A stretch of DNA of 35,919 bases, taken from positions 1-35,919 of the forward strand of contig JAUSCY010000005.1 in the NCBI GenBank assembly GCA_030650995.1, read 5' to 3'. The translations under genes and the position numbers were made by a program. Numbering within the stretch: the stretch's first letter is position 1; the number at the start of each line of letters is the position of its first letter. A model generated the notes under the pieces. That model searched no databases and was not told the origin of the DNA. It was given only the letters and a program-made list of their open reading frames with translations. Below are positions 1 through 8,957 of this stretch, piece by piece. Source of the stretch: Sheuella sp. GTDB taxonomy: Bacteria; Pseudomonadota; Gammaproteobacteria; Burkholderiales; Burkholderiaceae_B.

Positions 1-160
1 TTTGATTTGATGCGTTTTATAACATTATTTTTTTAGATTAAACGTCGCTGTACTAATATTATCAACAGATATATTCTTTTTTTATGTATTTTGAATATAT
101 TTATTACATTATTTCTTGGTTAATAATAATCAAATTGGAAATCAAGTGGATCAAAAGTTA

Positions 161-952
161 ATGGTTTCAGCTATTCAAATGGTTTCCAGCGCATCACTTG
201 CGGATAATCTGTTGAATGCGGATCAATTAATTACCCAAGCGGTAGAGCAGGGTGCAAAATTGGTAGCTTTACCAGAGTATTTCTGCATGCTCGGTAAAAA
301 AGAAACAGATAAATTAGATATTGCTGAATCTCCGGGTGCGGGTCCAATCCAGGATTTTCTCTCCGAATGCGCTTCCCGCAACAAGATTTGGTTATCTAGC
401 GGCAGTATTCCGATTATCTCGCCCGAGGCAAAAAAAGTATTTAATACTCAACTGATATTTAATCCTGATGGTCAGCAAATCGCCCGTTACGACAAAATAC
501 ATTTATTCAGTTTTGCGCGCGGAACGGAAAGCTATGACGAGTCACGAGGAATCGTTGCAGGTGATGTCGTGCAGAGAGTGGATACGTCAGTTGTGAATCT
601 TGGTTTATCAATTTGTTATGACTTAAGATTTCCTGAGCTTTATCGTTCTCTTGGTGAGGTCGACTTGATATTAGTGCCATCCGCCTTCACATATACGACA
701 GGACAGGCTCATTGGGAGTTGCTGCTGCGTGCCCGCGCTGTGGAAAATCAGTGCTATGTTCTGGCACCGGCCCAGGGTGGTCATCACGAAAATGGCAGGC
801 GAACCTGGGGCCACAGCATGCTGGTTGATCCGTGGGGAGAAATTCTCAGCGTATTACCCGAGCATGCCGGGGTCGTAACAGGTACGATAGACCCTGCACG
901 CCTCACAGAGGTCCGCGAGTCCTTGCCGGCGCTCAGGCACCGGATACTCTGA
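161..952 (+). CDS. Carbon-nitrogen hydrolase (nitrilase superfamily, Nit1/deaminated-glutathione amidase-like)
   Basis: A cytosolic amidase of the nitrilase superfamily. The Glu-Lys-Cys triad is visible: Glu in ALPEYF, Lys in RYDKIHLF and Cys in SICYDLRFPELYR. The Nit1-like branch repairs deaminated glutathione (known for the family; assigned here by similarity of motifs and by its place next to tldD). The frame is open from a TTG at 116, with a GTG at 146 (GGAA 5 nt upstream) and an ATG at 161. I chose ATG 161 because it puts the conserved AIQM strand close to the N-terminus, as in homologues; GTG 146 is a real alternative. The length from 161 (263 aa) is normal. TldD follows on the same strand 51 bp later, so the two may be co-transcribed. 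Confidence 0.9.
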   Translation: MVSAIQMVSSASLADNLLNADQLITQAVEQGAKLVALPEYFCMLGKKETDKLDIAESPGAGPIQDFLSECASRNKIWLSSGSIPIISPEAKKVFNTQLIFNPDGQQIARYDKIHLFSFARGTESYDESRGIVAGDVVQRVDTSVVNLGLSICYDLRFPELYRSLGEVDLILVPSAFTYTTGQAHWELLLRARAVENQCYVLAPAQGGHHENGRRTWGHSMLVDPWGEILSVLPEHAGVVTGTIDPARLTEVRESLPALRHRIL

Positions 953-1003
953 TTGCCTTAACAGTTTTTATAGTTTTGAATTACTTAACTAGATACGGTC
1001 TAC

Positions 1004-2461
1004 ATGAATCTGATTGATCCTGGCAATGCATCGCTCAATACTGCAAAATCCCTTTTACTTGATCCCTGGGGACTGAGCGAGTCTGATATGGCTCGCTCGC
1101 TTGGTGAGATCTTTACGCACAAGGTTGATTACGCAGATCTGTATTTCCAGTACACGCGCAGCGAAGGCTGGAGCCTGGAAGAGGGCATTGTCAAAACCGG
1201 TAGCTTCTCCATCTCCCAGGGAGTCGGTGTGCGTGCCGTGGCGGGTGAAAAAACAGCCTTTGCGTATTCCGATGCATTATCACCTGAGGCGTTGTTGTCT
1301 TCATCACGCGCCGTTCGCAGCATTGCCAGACAAGGTGCCGGACGTATACATGTGCGCGCAGACGACGGACGACCCAGTTTGAGTTTGTACGCGCCGGTAG
1401 ATCCTCTTGCAACAATGACAGCGCCCGAAAAAGTTGGGTTGCTCGAGCGCATCGAACAAATGGCCCGCGCCAAAGATCCCCACATCATTCAAGTGATGGC
1501 CAGTATGGGAATGGAGTATGACGTCATTATGGTCGCAGGCTCGGATGGTCGGCTCGCTGCCGATGTGCGGCCTCTGGTGAGGATGTCTCTGACAGTGATT
1601 GCCGAAAGAAATGGGCGTCGTGAGTCGGGGCATAGTGGCGGTGGCGGGCGTTCCGGGTTGGAATATTTCTCGGATGAAGTATTGCGCGGCTATGTTGATC
1701 ATGCAGTCCACGAAGCGATGGTTAATCTGGACGCACGTCCTGCGCCTGCTGGAGAAATGACGGTGGTGCTGGGTGCCGGATGGCCTGGGATTTTGTTGCA
1801 CGAAGCGGTCGGACACGGGCTCGAAGGAGACTTCAACCGGAAAGGTTCGAGTGTATTTACAGGCCGGATCGGTCAGCGTGTCGCCTCAAAGGGCGTGACC
1901 GTAATTGATGATGGCACGATTGAGGGGCGACGTGGTTCGCTCAATATCGATGACGAAGGAAATCCTTCACAGCGCAATGTATTGATTGAGGACGGTATCC
2001 TGCGTGGATATATGCAGGACACGCTCAATGCGCGTCTGATGAAAACAGCTGCGACCGGCAACGGCAGACGCGAGTCGTTTGCGCATCTGCCCATGCCAAG
2101 AATGACCAACACCTTCATGCTCGGTGGATCAACTCCCCCGGAAGAAATTATCGCTTCCGTTAAAAAAGGCATTTATGCCGCGAACTTTGGCGGTGGTCAG
2201 GTTGATATTACGAGCGGTAAGTTCGTGTTTTCAGCGTCTGAGGCCTACATGATTGAAAACGGTAAGGTGACCTATCCCGTAAAAGGTGCGACGCTGATCG
2301 GCAGTGGTCTGGAGGCAATGAATCGGGTCAGCATGATCGGTAATGATATGAAACTCGACAGTGGCGTAGGTACCTGCGGCAAAGATGGTCAGAGCGTTCC
2401 CGTCGGTGTTGGTATGCCGACGATCCGCATGGAAGGACTGACTGTTGGCGGTACTGCCTGA
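1004..2461 (+). CDS. tldD: TldD, metalloprotease subunit (TldD/PmbA family)
   Basis: The TldD subunit of the TldD/TldE cytoplasmic zinc protease, which in known systems degrades unfolded peptides and matures modified peptides such as microcin B17. The HExxxH zinc motif is intact at about residues 266-271 ([11 protein letters not shown]), and the conserved C-terminal [10 protein letters not shown] block carries the third-ligand Cys region. The length of 485 aa is usual. The start is ATG 1004, with only a weak ribosome site. The TldE/PmbA partner is not in this window. It lies between the nitrilase-like gene and DAHP synthase, an order I associate with Alcaligenaceae and related families. Confidence 0.96.
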   Translation: MNLIDPGNASLNTAKSLLLDPWGLSESDMARSLGEIFTHKVDYADLYFQYTRSEGWSLEEGIVKTGSFSISQGVGVRAVAGEKTAFAYSDALSPEALLSSSRAVRSIARQGAGRIHVRADDGRPSLSLYAPVDPLATMTAPEKVGLLERIEQMARAKDPHIIQVMASMGMEYDVIMVAGSDGRLAADVRPLVRMSLTVIAERNGRRESGHSGGGGRSGLEYFSDEVLRGYVDHAVHEAMVNLDARPAPAGEMTVVLGAGWPGILLHEAVGHGLEGDFNRKGSSVFTGRIGQRVASKGVTVIDDGTIEGRRGSLNIDDEGNPSQRNVLIEDGILRGYMQDTLNARLMKTAATGNGRRESFAHLPMPRMTNTFMLGGSTPPEEIIASVKKGIYAANFGGGQVDITSGKFVFSASEAYMIENGKVTYPVKGATLIGSGLEAMNRVSMIGNDMKLDSGVGTCGKDGQSVPVGVGMPTIRMEGLTVGGTA

Positions 2462-2539
2462 AGGCTGTTGCGCTTGTTCACGCCTGACCGGCAACCAACT
2501 TATTTTTAATCTTTATTGAATTTGTATCCAGGAGTTTTT

Positions 2540-3613
2540 GTGTCACACAATACTGATGATTTGCGTATTAGAGAAATCAAAGAACTTGCACCGCCATCGC
2601 ATGCAATGCGTGAATTCACGTGTACCCCTGAGGTCTCGACGCTAGTGCATGACGCGCGTCAGGCCATTCACCGGGTTTTGCATGGTATGGACGATCGTCT
2701 GGTCGTTGTGATCGGACCATGTTCGATTCATGACACTAAAGCTGCTATTGATTACGCTAAACGGTTAAAGGCGGAACGTGCGCGCTTTAAGGGCGAATTA
2801 GAAATTGTTATGCGCGTGTACTTTGAAAAACCACGTACGACTGTGGGTTGGAAAGGGTTAATTAATGACCCGGAAATGGATGGCAGTTTCAATATCAATC
2901 AGGGACTGCGCATGGCGCGTGGCCTGTTGCTTGAAATCAATGCAATGGGTTTACCAGCTGGCTGCGAATTTCTCGATATGATCACGCCGCAATATATTGC
3001 TGATCTCGTGTCTTGGGGTGCTATTGGTGCGCGTACAACAGAGAGTCAGGTTCACCGGGAACTCGCATCAGGTTTGTCATGCCCTGTTGGATTTAAAAAC
3101 GGTACTGATGGAAATGTCAGGATTGCAGTCGATGCAATGAAAGCCGCTTCACAACCGCACCATTTTTTGTCTGTTACCAAAGGCGGACATTCTGCGATTG
3201 TTTCGACAGCGGGTAATGAAGATTGCCATGTCATCTTGCGTGGTGGAAAAGAGCCTAATTTTGATGCGAAAAGCGTCGAAGCAGCTTGCAGCGATATGGC
3301 TAAAGCCGGGCTAGCCCAGCGAATCATGATTGATGCCAGTCACGCCAACAGCAATAAAAAACCAGAAAACCAGCCAGCAGTCTGTGATGATGTTGCATCA
3401 CAGATCGCAGGCGGAGAGACGAGGATTTTCGGTCTGATGATTGAAAGTAATCTGGTGGCAGGACGTCAGGACTTGGTCCCTGGTCAGCCGCTGGTCTACG
3501 GTCAGAGTGTGACCGATGGTTGTATCGATTGGGAAACCTCGGTGGGTGTGCTTGAACGCTTATCCCAATCCGTTAAGGATCGTCGTCGCAATCTGGATTC
3601 ATCTGGTAAATAA
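2540..3613 (+). CDS. aroG: 3-deoxy-7-phosphoheptulonate synthase (DAHP synthase, class I, AroG/F type)
   Basis: First enzyme of the shikimate pathway: phosphoenolpyruvate plus erythrose 4-phosphate gives DAHP. Class I motifs are present in order: GPCSIHD, GARTTESQVHRE, KNGTDGN and DASHANSNKKPENQ (metal and substrate ligands). The start is placed at GTG 2540, because AGGAG at 2530-2534 sits five bases upstream and the resulting 357 aa matches the family; the frame itself is open from TTG 2516. Which aromatic amino acid inhibits it (AroG, AroF or AroH type) cannot be read with confidence. It is 9 bp upstream of the next gene and probably co-transcribed with it. Confidence 0.95.
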   Translation: MSHNTDDLRIREIKELAPPSHAMREFTCTPEVSTLVHDARQAIHRVLHGMDDRLVVVIGPCSIHDTKAAIDYAKRLKAERARFKGELEIVMRVYFEKPRTTVGWKGLINDPEMDGSFNINQGLRMARGLLLEINAMGLPAGCEFLDMITPQYIADLVSWGAIGARTTESQVHRELASGLSCPVGFKNGTDGNVRIAVDAMKAASQPHHFLSVTKGGHSAIVSTAGNEDCHVILRGGKEPNFDAKSVEAACSDMAKAGLAQRIMIDASHANSNKKPENQPAVCDDVASQIAGGETRIFGLMIESNLVAGRQDLVPGQPLVYGQSVTDGCIDWETSVGVLERLSQSVKDRRRNLDSSGK

Positions 3614-3622
3614 GGTTTCGTC

Positions 3623-5038
3623 ATGAATGCACCACAAGCTGTTCAGGCTCTGCGCAAACCTTTGCCGGATGTCATGGTCCAAGCCCTCAAACTGCATTTT
3701 GGCGAGCGGTTTTCAATGTCAAATGCAGTGCGTGAACACCACGGCAAGGATGAGTCGCCTTATCCGTTCATGTTGCCTGATGCCGTCGTGTTTATTGAGA
3801 ATACTGATGAAGTGGTTTTTGTTGTGCAGTTGTGTAACGCGCACAAGATACCGCTGATTCCTTATGGCGCGGGCTCTTCGCTTGAGGGCCATATTCTGGC
3901 AATCGAAGGCGGGATATCGCTTGATATGTCGGCCATGAACAAGATCGTCAGTCTGAACGCAGAAGACCTGACGGTAACGGTTCAGCCTGGATTGACACGC
4001 AAACAGTTGAACGAACAAATCCGTGATTCAGGATTGTTCTTTCCTATTGACCCAGGTGCCGATGCCTCGCTCGGAGGCATGTCTGCGACGCGCGCCTCGG
4101 GCACGAACGCGGTACGCTACGGAACGATGCGGGAAAACGTAGTGTCTCTGACCGTTGTTACCGCACTTGGCAAAGTTGTGCGCACAGCGGGTCGCGCGCG
4201 CAAGTCTTCGGCTGGTTACGATCTCACCCGGATTTTTGTCGGGAGCGAAGGCACGCTCGGAATCATTACCGAAGTCACTGTGAAGCTGTATCCGCAACCT
4301 GAAGCGATCTCCGCAGCAGTTTGTAATTTCCCCACCATGCATGATGCGGTCCAATGTGTGATCCAGACAATACAGCTGGGTGTGCCTGTTGCGCGTGTTG
4401 AATTGCTGGATCGCAATGCGGTGATGGCGAGTAATCGTTATAGCAAATTGTCTTTGCGTGAAACACCTCTTTTGCTGTTTGAATTTCATGGCAGTGATGC
4501 TGGCGTCAAGGAGCAAGCAGAAACAGTTCAGGAAATTGCTAAAGACTGTGGCGGCATGGATTTTGAATGGGCTGAACGTCCTGAAGATCGCAACCGTCTA
4601 TGGACCGCGCGGCACAACGCATATTTTGCCGGTCTTCAATTGCGACCTGGATGCAAAGCGAGTACGACAGATGTCTGTGTGCCGATTTCGCGCCTGGCTG
4701 AGTGTATCGATGCCGCGACAAAAGAGCTTGAGGCTGCCAGCTTTCCCTCAACGATTGTGGGCCATGTCGGTGATGGAAACTTTCACGTGCTGATGCTGGT
4801 TGATCCCGATAGCGAAGCGGAGTGGGAGGAGTCCGAACGGATCAATCACAAACTGGTCCATCAGGCGATTGAGGCGGATGGCACCTGTACGGGTGAGCAT
4901 GGGATTGGTCTGCACAAGATGCAATTCATGGCTGAAGAACATGGTGAGGATGCTCTGGATCTAATGCGCGCACTTAAAACCGCCTTCGATCCGAATAACA
5001 TCCTTAACCCCGGTAAGGTTATTCAACTTATCGCTTAA
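3623..5038 (+). CDS. FAD-binding oxidoreductase, D-lactate dehydrogenase/GlcD-like (COG0277)
   Basis: A 471-aa flavoprotein of the vanillyl-alcohol-oxidase fold. The N-terminal FAD_binding_4 domain shows PYGAGSSLEGH and the FVGSEGTLGIITEV segment; the C-terminal FAD-oxidase domain shows GHVGDGNFH and GEHGIGLHKM, which hold the metal and substrate ligands of 2-hydroxyacid dehydrogenases. Probable substrate is D-lactate or another D-2-hydroxyacid, oxidised to the 2-oxoacid with electrons passed to the respiratory chain. It is a paralogue of the downstream GlcD, which makes a role near glycolate/lactate oxidation plausible; the exact substrate is not decided by sequence. ATG 3623 follows AAGG 6 nt upstream. 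Confidence 0.9.
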   Translation: MNAPQAVQALRKPLPDVMVQALKLHFGERFSMSNAVREHHGKDESPYPFMLPDAVVFIENTDEVVFVVQLCNAHKIPLIPYGAGSSLEGHILAIEGGISLDMSAMNKIVSLNAEDLTVTVQPGLTRKQLNEQIRDSGLFFPIDPGADASLGGMSATRASGTNAVRYGTMRENVVSLTVVTALGKVVRTAGRARKSSAGYDLTRIFVGSEGTLGIITEVTVKLYPQPEAISAAVCNFPTMHDAVQCVIQTIQLGVPVARVELLDRNAVMASNRYSKLSLRETPLLLFEFHGSDAGVKEQAETVQEIAKDCGGMDFEWAERPEDRNRLWTARHNAYFAGLQLRPGCKASTTDVCVPISRLAECIDAATKELEAASFPSTIVGHVGDGNFHVLMLVDPDSEAEWEESERINHKLVHQAIEADGTCTGEHGIGLHKMQFMAEEHGEDALDLMRALKTAFDPNNILNPGKVIQLIA

Positions 5039-5049
5039 TTAGGGGTAAA

Positions 5050-5077
5050 CCTGTCCTGCATAATTTTGCAGGGCAGG
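5050..5077 (+). terminator. Intergenic hairpin before glcD (terminator or attenuator)
   Basis: A 10-bp stem (CCTGTCCTGC pairing with GCAGGGCAGG, one G.U pair) with an 8-base loop lies between the FAD oxidase stop and the glcD ATG. It is followed by CTATTGTTTG, not a full T-run, so termination may be partial. It ends 14 bases before the glcD start. Confidence 0.6.
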
Positions 5078-5091
5078 CTATTGTTTGAACT

Positions 5092-6588
5092 ATGAATGCA
5101 ATCACAGATACCGGGCTTTCTCCTATTCATACCCCATCGGCTGAAACCGTTGTTCAGGCCTTGCTTGGCATTCTGCCTGCGCACTGCGTCCTGAGCCGGC
5201 AAGAGGACACACGACCCTACGAATGTGACGGTTTATCTTTGTACCGTTCTGTGCCGATGGCGGTTGTGCTACCTGAGACAGAGTCTCAGGTTCAGGCTGT
5301 TCTTAAAACCTGTAAACAACTGAATGTGCCTGTGGTTGCGCGTGGCGCAGGCACCGGTTTGTCTGGTGGGGCAATGCCGCACGCACAGGGTGTTTTGCTC
5401 GGGCTCGCCAAATTTAATCGGATCAAATCGATTGATCGCGAGGCAGCTATTGCGGTGGTCGAACCTGGTGTGCGCAATCTCGCAGTATCAGAGGCTGTGA
5501 GCCAATATGGTTTGTATTACGCACCAGATCCTTCCAGTCAGATTGCCTGCACGATCGGAGGCAACGTCGCTGAAAACTCGGGCGGCGTTCACTGTCTGAA
5601 ATATGGCTTGACCGTACATAACGTCATGAAAGTGCGCATGATCACGATGGATGGCGAGATCATAGAGCTCGGCTCACTTGCTCCGGATTCTCCCGGGCCT
5701 GATCTGTTGTCCGTATTTGTGGGCTCAGAGGGAATGCTCGGTGTCGTGACCGAGGTCACCTTGAGACTGACGCCAAAGCCCGCGCTCGCACGAGTCATTA
5801 TGGCGAGTTTTGATGATGTCGAAAAAGCCAGTCAGGCCGTAGCTATGATTATCGCTGCTGGGATTATTCCCGCAGGTCTGGAAATGATGGATAAGCAGGC
5901 TACCTTGATGGTCGAGCCATTCGTCAAGGCTGGTTACGATACAAACGCCGAAGCGATTTTGCTCTGTGAGTCAGATGGCACGTTCGAAGAGGTCGCCGAT
6001 GAGATTCGCCGGATGGAGGAGGTCTTTCAACAGGCGGGAGCCACGCGTCTGCAAGTCTCAAAATCGGAAGCTGAACGTTTACTATTCTGGGCAGGTCGCA
6101 AAAATGCATTCCCAGCTGCGGGACGTGTATCTCCGGATTACTACTGCATGGATGGCACCATTCCGCGTCGCCGGCTAGGTGATGTGTTGAAAGCCATTCA
6201 GCAAATGGAGACGACTTACTCCATGCGTTGTGCAAACGTATTCCATGCCGGCGATGGAAATCTGCATCCACTGATTTTATTTGACTCAAATATTCCGGAC
6301 GAGGTGCGTCGCGCTGAGGATTTCGGCGCTGCCATTCTTGAGCTGTGTGTGGAGGTCGGTGGCACGATCACAGGCGAACATGGCGTTGGTATGGAAAAAA
6401 TCAATCAGATGTGCGTACAGTTTTCAAGAGATGAGCTTGATCAGTTCCTCGCTGTAAAACGCGCTTTTGATCCTGATTGTTTATTAAACCCGGAGAAAGT
6501 AATTCCTACCCTCGCACGCTGTGCCGAATACGGCAAGATGCATGTGCATGGTGGCGCGATTGCTTTTCCTGATTTACCAAGATTCTGA
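5092..6588 (+). CDS. glcD: Glycolate oxidase subunit GlcD (FAD-linked)
   Basis: Catalytic flavin subunit of the membrane-associated glycolate dehydrogenase GlcDEF, which oxidises glycolate to glyoxylate. Motifs seen are ARGAGTGLSGGAMP (FAD pyrophosphate site), GGNVAENSGG, FVGSEGMLGVVTEV, and in the C-terminal half FHAGDGNLHPL and TGEHGVGMEK. The length of 498 aa is typical. glcE and glcF follow at once on the same strand, which makes the assignment firm. ATG 5092 has no clear Shine-Dalgarno; a hairpin sits just upstream. Confidence 0.96.
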   Translation: MNAITDTGLSPIHTPSAETVVQALLGILPAHCVLSRQEDTRPYECDGLSLYRSVPMAVVLPETESQVQAVLKTCKQLNVPVVARGAGTGLSGGAMPHAQGVLLGLAKFNRIKSIDREAAIAVVEPGVRNLAVSEAVSQYGLYYAPDPSSQIACTIGGNVAENSGGVHCLKYGLTVHNVMKVRMITMDGEIIELGSLAPDSPGPDLLSVFVGSEGMLGVVTEVTLRLTPKPALARVIMASFDDVEKASQAVAMIIAAGIIPAGLEMMDKQATLMVEPFVKAGYDTNAEAILLCESDGTFEEVADEIRRMEEVFQQAGATRLQVSKSEAERLLFWAGRKNAFPAAGRVSPDYYCMDGTIPRRRLGDVLKAIQQMETTYSMRCANVFHAGDGNLHPLILFDSNIPDEVRRAEDFGAAILELCVEVGGTITGEHGVGMEKINQMCVQFSRDELDQFLAVKRAFDPDCLLNPEKVIPTLARCAEYGKMHVHGGAIAFPDLPRF

Positions 6589-6595
6589 GACACGC

Positions 6596-7693
6596 ATGAA
6601 ATACGAAATCGCTCAGCTCAGCGAGCAGGTCCTTGAGGCGCGTGCCAATTTCCGCCCATTGCTCATTCAGGGCGGCAACACCAAGTCTTTTTATGGCAAT
6701 GCCTTTGAACGTAAAAGTGCTGAGCCTATTTCACTCGATATGCGCACACTGCGCGGCATCGTCAACTATGAGCCAACAGAGTTAGTCATCACTGCTTTTG
6801 CTGGGACGCCGCTTCAGGACATCATGGATACCCTGGATGCATCGGGTCAGATGCTCGCGTTTGATCCGCCTTGTTTTGGTGCCCATGCAACGCTCGGTGG
6901 TTGTATTGCTGCGGGTCTTTCCGGTCCCGGACGCCAGGGCGGTGGTCCACTCAAAGATTATGTTCTGGGTAGTCATTTACTTGACGCACAAGGGCGCGTG
7001 CTGAAATTCGGTGGTGAGGTCATGAAAAATGTGGCCGGCTATGACGTCTCTCGCATGTTGGCCGGTTCGATGGGGATGTTTGGTGCACTCTTGCAGGTCT
7101 CGGTCAAGGTCGCACCTAAGCCTATACAGACAGTCACGCTGGAGTGGGAGTGCAGTGAGCGCGAGGCCCTGACGATGTGCCACGGCATGCGTGCACATCC
7201 ACTTCCTGTATCTGCAAGTGCCTGGGAACTGGTAGCGGATAAAGGTCGGTTGCGTATTCGTCTGGCGGGTGCCCCAGCAGCAATTGAGAGCGCTCGCAAA
7301 AAACTCGGAGGCGATCTTGTTGCAGATGTTGAGTCCGTTCAATACTGGCATGATTTACGTGAGCAACGCTTAGCGTTTTTTGCATCCCCTCAATTGTGGC
7401 GAGTTGCTGTTGCGCCGGGCACACCCGAATTAAATCTCGGACCTACACTGATTGAGTGGGGAGGCGGTCAGCGCTGGCTTGCTGGTGAGCTCGACCCTGC
7501 GATGGTGCGTCGCGCCGCAGAGCAGGCACAGGGGCATGCAACATTGTTTCGCCTTGGCGCAAGTAAGCAAGCCCCGGAGCAAGGTGTGTTCCATCCGCTG
7601 ACTCCCGCTGTCACAACAATTGTGAAGCGTTTAAAACAAGAATTCGACCCGAAAGGGGTATTTAACCCCGGCCGCCTTGTCGCTGGTATCTGA
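6596..7693 (+). CDS. glcE: Glycolate oxidase subunit GlcE (FAD-binding)
   Basis: Second flavoprotein subunit of glycolate oxidase, 365 aa. It is a reduced relative of GlcD: it keeps the N-terminal FAD domain (LIQGGNTKSFYG, LGGCIAAGLSGPGRQGGG, GGEVMKNVAGYDVSR) and a short C-terminal tail ending FDPKGVFNPGRL, but lacks most of the catalytic C-terminal domain, as usual for GlcE. The start is ATG 6596, 7 bp after the GlcD stop; the frame is open further upstream inside glcD but that stretch is not GlcE-like. Confidence 0.94.
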   Translation: MKYEIAQLSEQVLEARANFRPLLIQGGNTKSFYGNAFERKSAEPISLDMRTLRGIVNYEPTELVITAFAGTPLQDIMDTLDASGQMLAFDPPCFGAHATLGGCIAAGLSGPGRQGGGPLKDYVLGSHLLDAQGRVLKFGGEVMKNVAGYDVSRMLAGSMGMFGALLQVSVKVAPKPIQTVTLEWECSEREALTMCHGMRAHPLPVSASAWELVADKGRLRIRLAGAPAAIESARKKLGGDLVADVESVQYWHDLREQRLAFFASPQLWRVAVAPGTPELNLGPTLIEWGGGQRWLAGELDPAMVRRAAEQAQGHATLFRLGASKQAPEQGVFHPLTPAVTTIVKRLKQEFDPKGVFNPGRLVAGI

Positions 7694-7703
7694 CGGATCA
7701 AGT

Positions 7704-8957
7704 ATGCAAACAAATCTTGCCGAGTGGGCGCGTGAGTCTGAGTTAGGTCAAGAGGCCGATGATATTTTGCGCCGCTGTGTCCATTGTGGTTTCTGTACCG
7801 CGACTTGTCCGACCTATCAGGTCCTGGGCGATGAGTTGGATAGTCCGCGTGGCCGTATCTACCTGATTAAGGAAGTTCTTGAGGGTAAGGAGCCCACGCG
7901 CGCGACACAGCAGCATCTGGATCGCTGCCTGACTTGCCGAAACTGTGAAACAACTTGCCCTTCGGGTGTGCAATACGGACATCTGGTGGATATCGGTCGT
8001 CAGATTGTTGAAGAAAAAGTTAAACGCCCACTCATGGAGCAATTGCAACGTTTTGCGTTGCGTAAAGGACTGACTTCGAAAATGTTCGCGCCAGCTTACA
8101 AACTTGGTCAGTCGATGCACAGTTTTCTGCCCGAGTCTTTGCAGCGCAAAATGCTCGCCAAACGCGATGTCGGTGCTTTACCTGACACCCGTAAGCAAAT
8201 ACGTCAGGTTTTGATTTTGTCGGGCTGTGTCCAGCCAACCATGATGCCGACGATCGATGCTGCAACGATCCGCATCCTGAATGCCATCGGTATTGGCACG
8301 CAAGTGGCGGGGGGAGCCGGTTGTTGCGGAGCACTGAATTTTCATCTGGATGCACAGGACGTGGCCCTGGGACAAGTGCGTGCGAATATTGACGCATGGT
8401 TGCCACTGGTGGAATCCGGTGCCGTAGAGGCGATCGTGATGAATGCTTCGGGTTGCGGTGCCATGGTGGTGGAATACGCACACCACTTGCGCAATGACCC
8501 CGTCTATTTGCCGAAAGCGCAGAAAATTGTTGCGGTAGTGAAAGACATTGCAGAAATTGTTGCACCGCATGTCGAATTGCTATCGTCCAGGATTGATGCC
8601 TCGCTTTTGCCCAAGCGCCCTGTATTTCATCCACCCTGTACGTTGCAGCACTGGCAAGGCCTGCGCCCCCTGAGCGAGCAGGTGATGACCAAGCTCGGCA
8701 TGACGTTACAGCCTTTCACTGAGAGTCATCTTTGTTGTGGTTCAGCCGGTGCCTACTCCGTTATGCAACCGGTGATCTCAAAATCTCTGCGTGATCGCAA
8801 GCTGGCTCACCTCAATCATGCTGAGCCTGATGTAATGATGTCTTCAAATATCGGTTGTATCGGCCACCTGCAAAGTGGAACCGATACTCCCGTCAGGCAC
8901 TGGATTGAAGTGGTGGATGCAGCGCTTACTCCACAGCCTTCGCCATCTCTTCAATGA
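7704..8957 (+). CDS. glcF: Glycolate oxidase iron-sulfur subunit GlcF
   Basis: Iron-sulfur subunit that carries electrons from GlcDE towards the quinone pool. Two ferredoxin-type 4Fe-4S motifs occur at C25-C28-C31-C35 (CVHCGFCTATCP) and C75-C78-C81-C85 (CLTCRNCETTCP), followed by two CCG domains (GCVQP ... GAGCCGALNFH and PPCTLQH ... HLCCGSAGAY). This is the complete GlcF architecture, 417 aa. The start is ATG 7704, 10 bp after glcE; an upstream in-frame TTG at 7677 would overlap glcE and is less likely. The 3' end overlaps the convergent pntB gene by 32 bp. Confidence 0.96.
   Translation: MQTNLAEWARESELGQEADDILRRCVHCGFCTATCPTYQVLGDELDSPRGRIYLIKEVLEGKEPTRATQQHLDRCLTCRNCETTCPSGVQYGHLVDIGRQIVEEKVKRPLMEQLQRFALRKGLTSKMFAPAYKLGQSMHSFLPESLQRKMLAKRDVGALPDTRKQIRQVLILSGCVQPTMMPTIDAATIRILNAIGIGTQVAGGAGCCGALNFHLDAQDVALGQVRANIDAWLPLVESGAVEAIVMNASGCGAMVVEYAHHLRNDPVYLPKAQKIVAVVKDIAEIVAPHVELLSSRIDASLLPKRPVFHPPCTLQHWQGLRPLSEQVMTKLGMTLQPFTESHLCCGSAGAYSVMQPVISKSLRDRKLAHLNHAEPDVMMSSNIGCIGHLQSGTDTPVRHWIEVVDAALTPQPSPSLQ

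Noticed and set aside
1304..1816. Long minus-strand reading frame inside tldD (170 aa)
   Set aside because: It lies fully opposite a well-supported conserved gene and its translation shows no known fold or motif.
6521..6595. N-terminal extension of GlcE into glcD
   Set aside because: The added 25 residues overlap the GlcD C-terminal coding region and do not resemble GlcE; ATG 6596 fits the family.
8032..8634. Minus-strand frame of 200 aa inside glcF
   Set aside because: It is antisense to the Cys-rich GlcF gene; composition looks random, with no ribosome site.
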